A stretch of 64,000 nt of DNA from Apostichopus japonicus (GCF_037975245.1 NC_092574.1:13169213-13233212), one strand, 5' to 3'; shown: positions 24,701-36,899, counted from the stretch's first letter. The notes: generated by a model not told the origin, from the letters alone. Translations and numbers: made by a program.

Positions 24701-27700
24701 ATTCCTTCATATGTATTATGGAAGGATGATCATCCTCTTCAAATACCATTGTGTCCAGAAACAAGGGAGAGATAACCTTGAATCCATCTGAGTTTGGGGC
24801 ACAGTTCTTTAAGTATTACCAATTTGTGTAAGCTAGTTGGGGATTGAAGTGAAGCTATACAAATATAACACACAACAGTAGAAAACGTACCATTGGAAAC
24901 GAGAGAGAGAGCTGGTGAAACCTGTGGACTTTTCACTGCTATATCCTCAATAACATCAACATATCCCTGTGGAAACAGTCCAGTTTGACCTTTGTACTCC
25001 CCTCTCAACCAATCACTGTCGATTCTCTCCACCAATTTGATGACTGCCCCCTCAGGAAAAGACAAGTCATCCCATTCGTCGCTCTGGTACTCGAATTTGG
25101 CCACGCATCTCGGACCACTGAAAGAATATATTTCGATTAGTAAATATGGTTACCAAGGACACGGCCAGAGAAACTCCAGTAAAGAAACAAATAGCATGAT
25201 ATATACTTAGAGAGTGAGCAATGGAAGTATGGAGAACAGTCTGATAAGAGAATAAAATCGTTCAAGACAAATAGCACATGATTACAGCAGATGCTTTTAT
25301 TGACCTTTAAGTTTGTTTTCTAATTAAATATTAATTAAAAATAAAGCTATACATATATATAGCTTTATTTTTAATTAAAAAATCTTGAAAATGAAACTGT
25401 TTGTTAGTAAACCTGTTAAATTGACATGAATATTTGACAGGAACCAATTGGATGGTACCAGCCTTAATGAGAAGGATTTGATGTAAATATGATAGAGGGA
25501 CCAAATTAACCAAAGCAGCTGTGTCTACAGCTGAGCATCTAGCAGAAAGCAATATGTAATATACAATATCTATCATTATTCATTTCCATGACTAGAATCT
25601 TAACAGATGCCTAAAAAAGCTAAACTTTGGTAGTCTAAACCTCAAAACAACCATCAAATCTTATCCTAGCTTATAAAGCTCTCACAGCTGAATGTACCTA
25701 GCCTAATTTGTGTGTAGGAATCTGGGCAGAACACTTTAATAATAAGGCTTATTTTCAAGCTACTTGTACCTATTTCAGAGAATGGGTAAAGACTTCCTTT
25801 TTTTTTGTAAGGAAGGTTTCAATAGTTACTGCAGTGGATCTGGTAAGGTGTGAAATACTTCTAAATATCAAACTGAGCCAACTGCTCAGAACAAAATGAT
25901 CTAATGTCAAATATACCGCTGGGTGTATAAATAAATATCATTTGAACCTTAACTAGCAAACTAGGTATTCCCAAAGACTATGAAATACGGCTTTCTGCAT
26001 TATCATCAACCCTACCTAAGACTTCACTGGATGAATTGTCCAACAGGTGGGACAAAGGTGGGTTGGAGGTGGGTGTGGGGGCACCAAATAGTCAGTTGAC
26101 ATATTTCCCAAGCTTTTGCAGGTAGCTTCCAAAGATTCTCTTTCTAATAACTGTATTGAATCCTGTTAAATTATCTACACATGTGAAGTCAAGATACCCA
26201 CAATATGGGGAGCCTGTATCATGAGAAAGTACTTAATTATTGAATTGTTTAAGTAATTTCAGAGTCACTCACGATATATTTTCAGTTCCTCCTGAAGACA
26301 CTGATGATACACTTCCCTGCGAATGTGCAAAGGAAATGAATACCTTTATAAACTGAAATCAATGACCTTCCGCTATATAGCTTCCTTATGATAAATAATC
26401 AGTTTCATACCCGACTGAGTTCACAGTAAACAGTAGTATATATGTTTACTGTATAACTTTATTACTTCAATAATACATCTACTGTTTGTTCACAGCATTC
26501 TCACGCTTCACTGCTATTTTAAAGAGTTGTAATCCATGTCAGCTGTGCCAATGATGTAACGTATTGAAGATGGAAACTAACAGATCAAACTTATTGTATT
26601 ACACTTAATCCCTTACGAGTCAATGATGTCAATATCTTCACTCCTTTGGACAAAATGTCTAAAAAAGTACAAAATTTGGATAATGTGTCCAAGAAGAAAC
26701 AAAATCCCCAAATCAAACTTCAAACTTTCCACATGTATGCTATATCCATTACAAGTCCATAACGCATAGAAAAAGAGAGTTTGATAATGATACTGATTAG
26801 CTAATTAAACTTCATATGGTAGTTTCTTATCACAGTTGGGCTTAATACAGAAGGTGCAATTCCATGAACAACAGAACACATATATCCACATATATTCCTT
26901 TGCATACCCTTCACAAACATGAATATTTTCCTATGGATATGTCCTAGGAGAGGGTGTGGATAGTTGGGTGCACACGGATACATGGATATGCATATGGACC
27001 TGAATAATGGCATCAGTCAGACAGTCTAATACAACGCACTGAAAATCATTCAAACCCTGTCCTATCAGAAATTACACTAAAATGTTGGCACCATTCTAAC
27101 ACCATTTCAAACTGGCCGTTACACACATTTTTCACACAATTTTAAACCATATAACACCACCTTAAGATCACATATTAGACATGAATCACACATCACTTAT
27201 TACAGGACGTTCAATGTTCCCAAGAATATATTGTGTAGCTTTATATATGTTTGAAAAAGATGAGGAAGTACTACTTTCTTGCCTAGTTTAAAGTGGGGAC
27301 AACTACCCAGCAGGAAACAAACTCCTGACAATAAACTTTTAACAATATATTTCTGCATGTTACAAAAACATTTTACTCAAAATCTAGCAACTTTAAATGG
27401 CAGTTTCTGAAGTTAGGGTTATTAACCTACCTAACTCAAATATGAAAACCTAGGTGACCAATGACGTGTTAGTAAATTTGCAATAGCAGACTGTTGTCAA
27501 AGATTTAATGATGCATTTTGATGATGGATTTTCTGACCTGACCTCGCCTTTAAACAAAGATCTTACCTTTCTCTCTTCTGTGATGTCCCTGACGATACGA
27601 ACAAACTGCGCAGGAAACATGCCTTCTCTGTTTCCGCAGCTACCAATATACCAGTCAGCGTCGATCTTCCTTGTTAAAATGATCAGATCTTCGCCCTAGT

Positions 27701-30700
27701 TTAATGCAAAGGATACCACATGATTAGCATCATGAACATTTCCTTTCCTTTCTCTCAATTGCTCAATGACCTTTGATCTTCTTGAAAGGATATCACTTTA
27801 TTTTCAAATGCTTGTTACAAATATTCTATTAGATTTATATCTGAAATTTTGACTATTTGGAAGGGGCAAAGTTTGATGTGTGAAGGAAGGTGAGGTGAGG
27901 GTGAGGAGGAGGAGGGGATGGGAAGGAGGGGAGGGCATGAGACAAGAGAATTTTGCCCAGAGGATTTAACCAAACAGTCTGCTAAGCATCCTTCAAAGTA
28001 AACCCATTCACCCAATTTTGTCTTCTTCAAAGTTGGTCTGAAAAGTGCAAAAGCATTACTCCCGGTGACTAGAGCTTCATGCATACAGATTGCCAATCAC
28101 TTAGCTGCTAGGGAGGGAGGTAACCTGTAACCAGCATCTGGGCAATCCACCAAGCCATCTTCCTTATCTATTATTTGGGGAAATGTTAATTTGAGAGAGA
28201 CATACCTTGAATGAGAGATCACCCACATCCTGTCCTTCAAAATCGTACAGAGCTATAGCATGTGGCTGGGAGACCTGGTGAAGAAATGGACGTGACCTTA
28301 AAATCAGTGAAGATATTTCACTCAGCACAAAATGGATTTACAACAGAATATACACTGATTAGACAATTACACTTCATAATTCTGATTGTTTTACAACTCT
28401 CCAAACACTGTATATGTATCAAAGAGAATAAATTCATTACTGCTGATCCTGGTGCACCTCTTCACTGTGTCCGTTAACCAACGACTGAACACAGAAAGGC
28501 TACAATTTTGTTATTGATTTAAATGTCTCTTCAGATTTAATTTCTGCTTAATACTGCCTCTGTCCCAATTCTTACATGCACAGCCAGCTCAGCCTTAGTC
28601 TATACACTATGACATCAGTATACTGAATTGTAGACCGAGTACCATGAGTCGTGATGTTTGCTATGACCAGTAACAATTTGTTCTCAAATTGATTGAGATA
28701 TTATTTCCCAATATTTACTGTGATATTAATGAGGTCAACTAATATTTGATTTACATGTTTTTAATATGGCAGAAATCACAGCGCAATTGCAGCAGGCTGT
28801 CTGTAATCTAGGCAACAATTTTCCAAGTAATTAATTAAAGTAGAACACATAAGTTGGCCTTCAAAAGTGCTCAAAACGAAAAGAAAAAAAAGTAAAGAAA
28901 AACAAAGAGAGGGCTGTTGATATTAACTAAATGTAATATGTAATAACTGGAACCTTTTCTTAATCTAGTTAACAAAAGTGCACCAAACAGAGAGGTCTCA
29001 CTATCTACATCATATGAATATTGCAATGGAAATATTAAATATGAATTTTAGAAGAAAATATTGAATGGAACGCCTGGAATTCCTGCACTAAAATACCGAT
29101 GTCATGTAATTCCAACTACAGCATTCTCTATGCATGGATGACACTTGAAATAATTATCGCTTACTTTGCTTGATATGTTTTAAAAAATGGATGACCGAAT
29201 TTGTCCGAAACGAGAAAGGAATGTGAAGTGGGTTTTATATAGCAGAGTCAGAGTCACATGGACTGTCTTCACTTTCGGTTCAATATATAAAGAAACCTAG
29301 TTACTATTTTCCCTTTAAACACCACAAATTTTTTGCTTTCATAATCTATTATTGCTGTCGTTTCCTATGATTAATCTCAAAGTCAAGCAGCCACTGCAAG
29401 AAGGAAATAATTTACCATCAACTGCAATCTAGGATATAGACAGTATCTACTGTACTGTAGTTGTACTAATTAATAACTGAACTACTCGATGTGAACAATT
29501 GCAATTGTAATTTGTTAACACTGCTTGCACCAGCTAATTAACTTAATCAGGTTATAAAAAATCATTTGAACAGGAGTCATTGACCAATTGAAAGTAAAAC
29601 GGCATGGCCAAGACAGTCCTAGAAACTCTATAAACAGGTGAAATATTAATTTCAGAAACTCAGGACAACTGAATGATACATAAAACCTGTTAATGAACTT
29701 CAGCATCTGAATATTTTAGAGTGTAAATCATGAAAAGAAATTTAAATTTATTGTCAATATGATTTTAAAAACACAAAAGAGAAACTACACAAATATAACT
29801 TGAATTCAACCAAATCAAACCATCTGTATGACACTTACCATCATTAATGTTTTTATTTTTACAGTCATATAAGACACGATAGATTAAGCTCTGCAAGCAG
29901 TTGATTCAAGAACAATAGATTCTGAATTAGTCCCTGCTGCTGATCTTTGGCAGACTCTCATCTCACACAAAGAAGTGAGATGTTATCATGATGTTGGAGG
30001 TAGTGAATGTTATGACAGGTAACCGTACATTTATAGCTGTTAAACTCTGGTTTATCACTCTCACTTAAATGCCCCCCCCCCTATTTTCACCATGGGAGGG
30101 GGAGAACAGTGAGCACTCGCAGATGCAAAAAGACATACAAAGTGGAAAACAGAAATTTTCAAATTTGTCCTCGTGATGACTTCAAACTTGACAGACAACA
30201 AAACGTTATGTTATGTTAGATGTCAGTGCAAAATGTTGCTTCAGTGTATATACTCACAGTGTGTCTGTATAGCTGGTGACCAGGGCCAGGTCGTGGAGGT
30301 AAATCTAAGTCCGAACCTGTTGATGGAGCCATTGGGGTAATCTCTATCGAAGACAGACCTGCAAAAATACAGTATTTGCAAGACTATGACATGTTAAATA
30401 GCAAAATTACGGATCGAAGCACCCAATGTTAAGTTCGAATATTGCTATAATGCCCTTCTGATATCTGACATATATTTGCTGTGGTGTCCAGCTATTTCAA
30501 TGAAAATCCATGGAAAATTTCGAAACTCTGAAAAAAGTGCCTTGCCTCTCTCGATCCTTAAGTTTACTTTTGGCATAATATCTGTATTTCTGAGAGCTAG
30601 TAAAAAGTCTGTTTAGAAATGTGCTATTTTGCTTCAGAAAATGTAAACTGGAATAAGGTAATCGGCTAGGGTAGTTAAGTGTGCATAGGTTAAGGAGACA

Positions 30701-32964
30701 GGTAGGAGAGGAATGAAGTAAAGTATGTAATTACTATTTCTGTGCTCTTTTTGAGCTTAACCTGCACAGCCTTTGTACCAGAGATAAAAAGTACTTTTTT
30801 TTTGGGGGGGGGGGGCATGTGCAGTGATACTGAAAACAACATTTGGTTGGTTTATCTAGACTCCTACAGGTTTAATTGTATCTCACTTTGGATGGTTCTT
30901 AAGAATGTGACGACACTTCAGGAAAATCACACCACACAGGCTGAGGGATTAAAACGATAACACAGGATAGAAAATTAGAACGATCGTCATTTGTGTTATT
31001 CGTCACATTAATAATATGTCCTATTGTCACACTTCAAAGGTAATGTATACCATCATACACAGATATGAGTACTTACAGCAGCGATGACAAGTTTACATCG
31101 AGGAAAGTTTAATTTTTTACACATGAACTTTGCTTACAACAATCTGGTGAAGAGGGAGAGGGCAGGTTTATGACCATGGGTCTTCACGCAAATTGAAAAC
31201 TGGGTAATGGCGATTTCGAGTTTAGTCAGGTAGAGGTCAGTAAGGCAGTACGGGTTGGGCGGTAACCTTTCCTTAAATGGTAACATATAATACAACAGGA
31301 CTGAGACAAATTCAACACCAGACAAAATTTGAACATTACCAACTGTTGTAAACTTTTGTCACAACATTTGTCATATTTGATTGTATGGTAAATAAGATTC
31401 ATTTAATACTCACCATGCTTTTCCAAGAGAGACGGCGTCTTGGGAGCGAGACGTTTTGGTTTATTGTTACCTGCTGTACCCTTCTGTTTAGACGTAGGAA
31501 CCGAAGACGGCCGTGGAGGTGGACCTTTTCTCCCTGCAGGAGGTCCCCCAGGGGGCTACATTTGACAAAAGAAAGAGAATAAACTTGGATTTCTCAAACA
31601 AAGCTAACAACTATACCAGCAAAGTAAGTACCATCATTCCAATAAGATCCCAAACTTGGTACTGATAACTACTGTGAGAAATCCTTCAATAGATTGTTTC
31701 AAAAATGTTGCATCAATCAATTTCATTAGAGATACAGATATATCGGTTATATTCACAGTTTGCTGACAATGAAGAGTGTTAAATTAGACAAATATATCTG
31801 AAAATATGCAACTGCTCTGAAGGGTGACCATTATTCGACTTTCTAGCAATTTGGGGAGGATACTGTTGACCTTTACGGAAGATTTTGCTGACAGGAACTT
31901 ACCCTTGGTGGTGGCCCCTTCCTGGTATTATTGTTGTCAGGGATTGGCGATGATGATCTGCTGTTTGGTTTTGCTTTCTGACCGCCAGCACCTGGCCTTA
32001 TGATGGTGGGTTTTTGCCGACTTCTGGACTGGTCGTTTACTGGAGGTCTTAAACTGAAAGCACTTCCAGCCGTTGGCCTGGGCTGTGAGGTGGTCTGGAG
32101 GGGTACACTCCTACTAGATGAAACAGGAGGTGGAGGAAGGCCTGCAGAGGTGTTGCTGGGACCTGTGGGTTTTGGACGCTCTCTCGCCGTAGGGGGTTGA
32201 GTCGGAGCAGGCCTATGAGCTGCCACAGGATGAGGTTGCGGCTGATTACTGGAACTGCCAACGGAGACAAAACTAGATGCTTTCTTAACATCGTTCAAAG
32301 ACACATTTTTGGCAATGTTTTTGCCTATACCCCACGATAGTTTTGCAGCTTTCTTCTGTTGATCTTGCGTCATCAATGGCTTATCCTTCTTGGCTTGACT
32401 TGATATTAAACTAACACCAAATGCTGCAGACGCAGACTTTCCTGAGGATGACGATTTACTAGCCGCCTGACTCGCCTTCTTAAAGTCATCCATGGATGCT
32501 TGCTTAGCAGCATTTTTGGTGATTCCCCATCCAAGCTTGCCTGCATCTTTCTCTTGTTCTTTAGTCATGGCTTTGGACCTTGTCTGGGGGTCCATAGCCG
32601 CTTTAAAAGCGGCTTTGGATGCCCCCGCGGTGTCCAAAGTAACGCTCATTTGACCGTTGCTGGTCCCCGAATGAGGCTTCGGAAAGAGTGATGGCTTTGC
32701 GCTCGTCTGACTTGGTTTCCGACCTTTGGCCGTGGAGTGAGCCGTCGGATTTGCGTGATTTTGATGAGAAGGCTCGTCACTCCATGATGTCCGCGGTTTC
32801 GGTGTTGGGGTTGGCTTAGATGATGACTGACTTTTCAGAGATTTTGTCAGAGATCCAAACATGGGGGCAACGTAAGATGACTTGGGCCGGTTGGTTGGTA
32901 TTGGTGGTGGAACATACTGAGATTTAGGTCGATTCCTTGGTACAGGTGGGGGTGTATCGGCCAT
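15403..32964 (-). CDS. SH3D19: SH3D19/EVE-1-like adaptor with five SH3 domains (11 coding exons, 794 aa)
   Basis: Eleven exons with GT/AG borders and matching phases join into one frame of 794 codons plus stop; I recall human SH3D19 as about 790 aa. Residues 1-435 are proline-, serine- and lysine-rich with class-type PxxP stretches (near 5-25, 340-380 and 410-430). Five SH3 domains follow at about 436-495, 519-575, 593-650, 664-720 and 737-793, each with an ALYDF-like strand, a DW/EW motif and a GxFP(A/x)NFV-type end. Family knowledge: SH3D19 (EVE-1, Kryn) is a cytoplasmic adaptor that binds proline-rich tails, including those of ADAM proteases, and affects ectodomain shedding. The start codon is the first ATG after an acceptor 13 nt upstream (exon edge 32977), so at least one non-coding 5' exon lies at higher coordinates. 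Other multi-SH3 adaptors are possible, but five C-terminal SH3 domains after a long Pro-rich part, at this length, favour SH3D19. Confidence 0.9.
18661..18758. repeat. (TA)n microsatellite
   Basis: Nearly pure TA dinucleotides run for about 98 nt, with one C interruption near 18739. It lies inside SH3D19 intron 10. Confidence 0.97.
21662..21790 (-). repeat. tRNA-derived SINE-like segment
   Basis: On the minus strand, TAGCCCTTAGTTGGCGA resembles a pol III A box and GGTTCGAATCC about 55 nt later is a perfect B box. The arms do not fold into a full tRNA. It lies in the large intron just beyond the donor of SH3D19 exon 10. Confidence 0.45.
21818..22099 (-). CDS. SH3D19: SH3D19-like coding exon 10: SH3-4 and first half of SH3-5 (aa 661-754)
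   Basis: The 282-nt exon encodes a full SH3 ([18 protein letters not shown] ... [16 protein letters not shown]), a lysine-rich joint (about 722-729) and the first strands of SH3-5 ([16 protein letters not shown]). It ends before GTGAGTA, followed by the gene's longest intron. Confidence 0.9.
22833..22976 (-). CDS. SH3D19: SH3D19-like coding exon 9: second half of SH3-3 (aa 613-660)
   Basis: The 144-nt exon begins EGDKINV, carries [16 protein letters not shown] and ANFVDKI, then an acidic/Ser linker ending EPDIK before GTTTGT. Phase is 0 on both sides. Confidence 0.88.
23690..23825. repeat. Imperfect CACATGTGTGTTCA / CCTATGGTGTGTAC repeat
   Basis: Three degenerate units of about 40-48 nt combine CATGTGTGTTCA and CCTATGGTGTGTAC. 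It lies within SH3D19 intron 8. Confidence 0.75.
24362..24423 (-). CDS. SH3D19: SH3D19-like coding exon 8: first half of SH3-3 (aa 592-612)
   Basis: The 62-nt exon reads [20 protein letters not shown] and ends before GTAAAA. ALFDFDA and ELSFK mark the start of an SH3 domain. The phase fits the single base carried from exon 7. Confidence 0.88.
24891..25117 (-). CDS. SH3D19: SH3D19-like coding exon 7: whole SH3-2 (aa 516-591)
   Basis: The 227-nt exon between TTTCAG| and |GTACGT holds a full SH3 domain without an internal intron: [42 protein letters not shown] short Ser-rich linker follows, and the exon ends on one base of an Asp codon. Confidence 0.9.
25331..25378. repeat. Perfect 21-bp AT-rich inverted repeat
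   Basis: Arms 25331-25351 and 25358-25378 are exact complements around a 6-nt loop (CATATA) and contain AAATAAAGCTATA. It lies in SH3D19 intron 6, about 210 nt upstream of exon 7 in transcript sense. Confidence 0.9.
26273..26316 (-). CDS. SH3D19: SH3D19-like 44-nt micro-exon, Ser/Gly linker (aa 502-516)
   Basis: TTCGCAG| precedes and |GTGAGTG follows a 44-nt exon reading [14 protein letters not shown] plus two bases. Its phase (0 in, 2 out) is exactly what exons 5 and 7 require, which supports it despite its size. It encodes only a flexible linker between SH3-1 and SH3-2. Confidence 0.75.
27567..27695 (-). CDS. SH3D19: SH3D19-like coding exon 5: second half of SH3-1 (aa 459-501)
   Basis: The 129-nt exon begins GEDLIIL, carries the conserved DWYIG and ends the domain with [11 protein letters not shown], then a charged linker. 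Borders are CTAG| and |GTAAGA, with phase 0 on both sides. Confidence 0.9.
28206..28274 (-). CDS. SH3D19: SH3D19-like coding exon 4: first half of SH3-1 (aa 436-458)
   Basis: The 69-nt exon reads [15 protein letters not shown] and ends GDLSFK|. ALYDF and the acidic RT-loop are typical of SH3. The intron falls directly after LSFK, the same point used in SH3-3 and SH3-5. Confidence 0.9.
30258..30358 (-). CDS. SH3D19: SH3D19-like coding exon 3 (aa 402-435)
   Basis: The 101-nt exon follows TTTTTGCAG| and ends before GTGAGTA. It finishes the Pro-rich region ([15 protein letters not shown]) and leads in phase 0 into the first SH3 domain. Confidence 0.85.
31414..31555 (-). CDS. SH3D19: SH3D19-like coding exon 2 (aa 355-401)
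   Basis: The 142-nt exon lies between TGTAG| and |GTGAGT. It reads [16 protein letters not shown] at the start and LLEKH at the end, leaving one base of a Gly codon for exon 3. It continues the proline-rich ligand region. Confidence 0.85.
31903..32964 (-). CDS. SH3D19: SH3D19-like coding exon 1: proline-rich N-terminal half (aa 1-354)
   Basis: One 1062-nt exon encodes the start [11 protein letters not shown] and the first 354 residues, ending AGG|GTAAGT in phase 0. It contains two similar RPKS(Q/S)YV motifs (about 12-18 and 26-32) and two related 33-residue blocks (about 133-165 and 198-230) sharing KLxWGIxKN. The rest is low-complexity Pro/Ser/Gln/Lys sequence expected to be disordered and to serve as a ligand for SH3 domains. 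Confidence 0.9.
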
Positions 32965-33152
32965 GTCTTGATTGAAACTGAAACGAAAAAAAGATTTCCA
33001 AAGCATTTCATATCTTTCGGTAGATATAAGCCATGCAAGTTTGGTGTTATACGTTTACAATGACGTCATCATACATTTGGCTCAGCGATTCTTATGTCAC
33101 AGGTTATTTTCAGCCTTAAGATGTTACTGGTTGATGTAGACACAGTTAGTAT

Positions 33153-33506
33153 CAGGGACGTAGCCAGAAATTTGGAAGGGGGGGGAGCGGAATTTTAAAA
33201 GGGGCATTTCTCACAAAGGGAGCATTATTCAATTTAACAGAGCGCCCTGATGTACAAAGAAAATTTTGGCCCAAAATGCCTCACATGTTGCAGTAAATAA
33301 ACAATTATAAGAGTAATATTGTACTATTACGTAGCAGACGAAATTTCAATGGAAACATTGAGGGGCGCTTAGCTTCCTTTAACCTGAAAAGAGGGCTTTA
33401 ATGATATTTCCTGCTTTTAGTTCAACTTTATTTTTCGGAGAACTCATAGGAGAGTGGGACTGATCGCTCCCATTATTCCCCCCCCCCCCCCCGGGCTATG
33501 TCCCTG
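33153..33506. mobile_element. 354-bp hAT-like element upstream of SH3D19 coding start
   Basis: Ends CAGGGACGTAGCCAG and CTATGTCCCTG are flanked by the 8-bp duplication GTTAGTAT (33145-33152, 33507-33514). The interior matches the element at 36900 in inverted orientation (AGGGCTTTAATGATATTTCC). It lies 175 bp upstream of the first SH3D19 coding exon, probably in an intron. Confidence 0.88.
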
Positions 33507-33514
33507 GTTAGTAT

Positions 33515-36500
33515 TCAGCTCAGCAGATATGGAATGAACTTACACCGTTCAAGTTGTTTACAAGACCATCTACAGCTTATTTGTAACTCCTCAGTGCATA
33601 TCTATGAGGTCTGTTGTTTATTTGATATCAAACTTTAAAAGTTTCAAGGTTGACAGTCTTGTATCACAGCAAGGCATTCTCACACAACTTTTAAAACATT
33701 TAACCCCTGGTCATCAGTTACTTGTCACAGACACCCAAGTATGCATAATTCCAACAGTCGCTGCCGAAGCACTCAATGTGTCCACTGGGGGACTTCCCAC
33801 TGGGTCCAGCCACAAACCAGCCCACCAAACGATATTAACAAGTGACCTAGCAGGTACCCATTTATTACCCTGGCTAAGGCACAGTGTACAGTTTTACGAA
33901 CTTTATTGTAATAAGTGCACAGTGACTGCCTGCTGTCTCATTCATTTGGCTGACCACTGACAGGGAACATAGTCAACAAAACATTGCTTATAACTGAAGT
34001 GGAGAAATGCATATATCAAATGTATATATATAATATTGGATATAGTTGTATCAAAACTCAAAAATTGATGGGTTCAACCAATGGTCATCACTGACAGAGT
34101 AGCTACAAAAATATTCTGGCCTTTATTAATATTCTTATTCTTTATTAATATCAGATCATTACTTAGATCAGAGCAAAACTTAGAACTGGCTAAACTTAAA
34201 AGAGCACACAAGCTATTTGACTTGATGGGATTCAAACCAACTACCTAAGGAATTCAATTAGCAACACTTTACAGACCAGACCTATATGGTGGTATATTTA
34301 TGGATATTTTGCAAAGCTGAATTAATGGTATACATTTGGTAATTTTGCAAAGCTTAGAGCATATTTGTTCTTTTATTGACCAATAGTGATTTTGCTGAGA
34401 TTTTACTTTTTAATCCTTCCAATGTGTAATTTCACGAGTTTGATCAAATTCTGCCAGGTTGAAATAGATTTGTACTTGTTAATGACGTAAGTCAGAACTG
34501 TTACTACACCAAGGAGAGGCATAACTTTCTTGATGTGTGAAATGTGTTAAACATTACAATTTTTTTCATAAAAATGCCTCAAAGTAAAGAGATTTGTTTC
34601 TTTGTTGCACTGTACGCTTTGACTGTTTTCTTTAAGCTTGTATAACTGTGAGATCAAAGAAGTGGTTACAATCTGATATTTAAAACAGCGACTACAGCAT
34701 CCATCGACAACATCATGTAGCCTAATACAATTACTAAGTTTACGGAACCGTGAAAGTCAATTTAGAACTACCACAATGAACAGTAGTACAGTTTTGCAGC
34801 ACTGTTCTTCAACTTTGCATTGGAGTTTGAGCTTCAACTCCAAGCCTATAGACCTGTAAGTAATTTTTTATTAATCTTATTAGTTGATTGCTCTATGAAT
34901 AGAGATGAAGAACATATATCATATTGATGAAAATACATTATATGACAAATAGCTAACTACATGCTTACATTCTATAACATCAGGTTGTCAGGGAACTGCT
35001 ATTTTCTACTCCATGCTTTCACACGATCCCCTGCCACATATTTTACTGACTTGAGACTCAGTCACAATCCAAATACACTAGGCTTAGCCCATAGTCCTAA
35101 TGTGAAACTAAGACATAACTAAAAGACCTTAAAAGTTACATATTATTATGTTATTGGTGTAGGCTGGTTGAACTACTCAATCAGGCATTAAGTTGTAAAA
35201 GTTAGGCGCAGGCCCTAGGCCTACATGATTAACGTCTAACTGCTTAGCCAACAGTGTATAGCCTACAGTGTCTTACAACCAAGTTTAATTAGCCCAGCTT
35301 GACGATGTAAATATCATCAGCAAGTTGATCTCTTCTGTCAAACCTTGGTTTGGCTTTGCTTACACTTAGCCTATCTAGGCCTAGCCCATAGCCTTGTTTG
35401 TTCCTGGATAGACGTAACCTAGGCCCTAACGATTTTGTCGAGATATGACCAAAATAGGCTAACGGCCTTAGAAGTAAGATAGCTAACCATAGCCTAGCCC
35501 AGGCCTAGTTTGCTTACCTGTTAAAATGAACACCAGTTACTCACGTAAACTGTTTATCTTCGATACAGACTATTGCATCACTAAGTTACAGAAAATGGGC
35601 CCGAGCCCTCTCCACCCTAAATTTGTCTTTGAGTAGTTTATCGCGAATAACAACATTAATGTAAGCGTTGAACTACAGAACAGGTTAGACAGTCAGTACT
35701 ACTACAGTTGCCTCAGTAGTCGAACTCACAATAGTGTCATGTATTAGGCTTTATGGTTACAAATGGTGCACTATACAAGCGGGTGTCACTGTACGGTTTC
35801 TGTACTAGTACCATAGAAATTGAATGACTAGTACTAAACACATACTTGTAAATACTGAATAGGCTTACCAATGTAATTACGTTGTGTGTTGACGTAGTGA
35901 TGAACGTACAGATCTGATCTATACGTAATATTGGGATGGTGCGACTCGAACCGGAGCGCTTTCCTTCCGGGTATGAATGACAACCATATCAGTGTCAATC
36001 ACTACTCTTGATAATCGCTGATGGGGGAGAAAAAGAATGATTGATGAACCAAATTTAGTCCAAAAAATAAATAAATAGATAATGATGAAAGTACTCGTCA
36101 CCCCATATTAACTGATTATTGAGAGGTGTGACGTATAGTCAATAAGGAACCATTCTTGATTATATGGTGTGAATTATAGAGTAATACTTTGTGGTCCATC
36201 TTCAAAAGTCAGCGATTGGCAGCACATCGAATCAACTGTAAAATTAACAGAGAGACACCCTTCATCAATCTTGTCGACTACCCGGGAAGACGCAACTCCA
36301 AGGGTGTCAATTTCCCCAAAAGATGTGTTATATACATTTATCTGGGACTAGATCAGACAATCTTTTTACTAAATTCACAAGACAGGAGGCCTGAGACAGA
36401 ACTATCTGGGGTACAGATTAATTGTTACCAATTCAGTGAAATAACCGTCGGCGCTGAGGCCTTGAAACAAGAGGAGCATTTTGACGCATCAGGCGAAACT

Positions 36501-36891
36501 AACACTTTCGCGACCAAGAGGAAATCGAGCGCCTGCTTCTCCCTATCGGGGCGGGCGGGGGGGGGGGGGGGGATTGACCGGTTACGAGCCGGTTTAATGG
36601 TAAGCTGTGTTGTAGTACTCAAAAACTGTAGGCAGACTCTGTACTCGTACTCAGTGAAACCTTGAGTACTCGCAAGCTGAAGTACTAGCTCGCACTTGTT
36701 TACTCTGGATTTAAAGTACTAATTGGTACATGCCAAGGACGATTACCTTAATACGAGTTCCTCACGAATGACCTTACAGGTAGCCGTATTATTTATTAAT
36801 CACTTTGGCATTCCGTTGAACGCATGCATTACTTTGTAATAGAATAGGCTCCCGTATACGCATGACTCTACTCCAAGCAGTGCCGTACATA
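33515..36891. other. Upstream region of SH3D19; possible 5' exon
   Basis: On the minus strand, ACAG|GTAAGC at about 35513-35521 could be the donor of a non-coding first exon lying above it. A tRNA-like GGTTCGAGTCGCACC (minus, about 35945-35960) and a 15-nt G run at 36557 also occur. No open frame was convincing. Confidence 0.35.
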
Positions 36892-36899
36892 CATTCATG

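Noticed and set aside
34215-34275. tRNA-like GTTTGAATCC on the minus strand
   Set aside because: Only a weak B box; no A box at a suitable distance and no cloverleaf.
35935-35975. Possible tRNA gene on the minus strand (GGTTCGAGTCGCACC)
   Set aside because: A B-box-like sequence is present, but no acceptor stem, D arm or plausible anticodon arm could be paired.
36189-36665. 158-codon frame upstream of the sAC gene
   Set aside because: Contains a poly-Gly stretch from a 15-nt G run and no family similarity that I can see; it could not be tied to either gene.
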